From: CAVRZR01 sp964354215
Lineage (GTDB): Bacteria; Actinomycetota; Coriobacteriia; Anaerosomatales; CAVRZR01
Length of the DNA: 5,950 nucleotides
Reading direction: 5' to 3'
Assembly: GCA_964354215.1 (NCBI GenBank)
Contig: CAYGYT010000069.1
Location: 1 to 5,950, forward strand
A program made the translations under genes and the position numbers. The notes beneath the pieces are model-generated. The model worked only from the letters and a program-made list of their open reading frames with translations, was not told where the DNA came from and did no database searches. Positions 5,834 through 5,950 of the stretch are shown here, piece after piece (positions within the stretch are counted from its first letter, which is position 1; every line of letters starts with the position of its first letter).

Positions 5834-5950
5834 CGTTCTCACCCCGCTCGATCCGCCTTGGTTTCGAACTCTACATACCCCATACGGTATTCGCTATCAC
5901 GACGGCTCCCTGCCGGGCGCCATGGCTCACCTCGAAAGGAACGCGGACCG
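5834..5950. other. Non-coding or upstream region at window edge, nothing firmly identified
   Basis: This ~115-base edge segment is visibly more AT-rich in its middle (about 5870-5900) than the genes around it, as expected of a promoter region for the minus-strand membrane protein gene. It holds CATAC twice, 7 bases apart (5874-5878 and 5881-5885), the second copy beginning an imperfect palindrome ATACGGTAT (5882-5890). An ATG at 5922 (+) opens a frame to the window edge but has no ribosome site. Two minus-strand frames are open from the edge, one stopping at 5839 and one at 5871, with third-position GC lower than in the clear genes. None is convincing as coding. Confidence 0.4.

Noticed and set aside
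5839..5950. Minus-strand frame open from the window edge that ends as TGA within GTGA at the alternative GTG start of the membrane protein
   Set aside because: The GTGA arrangement looks like translational coupling, but the frame has only modest third-position GC, crosses the AT-richer promoter-like stretch and has no recognisable content.
5922..5950. Possible start of a divergent plus-strand gene (ATG at 5922, Met-Ala-His-Leu)
   Set aside because: Only nine codons are visible, there is no Shine-Dalgarno site, and no well-placed -10 box supports it.

Overview
This is a high-GC bacterial window with a strong G/C preference at codon third positions. Several genes start with GTG. The genes look like ordinary chromosomal metabolism. 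A class I-alpha glutamine synthetase, an ApgM-type alkaline-phosphatase-superfamily protein and a long-form threonine synthase together suggest an actinobacterial lineage, perhaps near Coriobacteriia. That placement is inferred from protein style only. I see no tRNA, rRNA, CRISPR array, insertion sequence, phage gene or attachment site.

Layout. Positions 1-972 (+) hold the C-terminal three quarters of a glutamine synthetase whose start lies outside the window. It converges on 1036-2217 (-), a complete ApgM-family protein best read as the 'proposed homoserine kinase' subgroup. A divergent regulatory region of about 175 bases (2218-2392) follows. It carries a strong ribosome binding site and a plausible promoter for the minus-strand gene, plus an inverted repeat. 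Next is 2393-3178 (+), an unrecognised membrane protein with an N-terminal zinc-ribbon-like Cys/His cluster and a long Pro/Ala linker. A GC hairpin and an extended -10 box then precede 3240-4784 (+), threonine synthase, which looks leaderless. Its stop codon shares a CTAG palindrome with the stop of 4781-5359 (-), a class I SAM-dependent methyltransferase. That gene sits 33 bases downstream of 5393-5833 (-), a small four-helix membrane protein with a Gly-Ser repeat tail. The last ~115 bases (5834-5950) contain no gene I can support.

How the genes may work together. Threonine synthase uses O-phosphohomoserine. The nearby ApgM-like protein belongs to a family proposed to make that substrate in bacteria lacking the usual GHMP-type homoserine kinase (ThrB), so the two may be the last two steps of threonine synthesis. 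Glutamine synthetase adds a nitrogen-assimilation gene. The zinc-ribbon membrane protein and the methyltransferase/membrane-protein pair have no known role; their substrates cannot be read from the sequence. The most interesting points are the inferred homoserine kinase with an altered nucleophile motif, the apparently leaderless thrC, and the unrecognised zinc-ribbon membrane protein.
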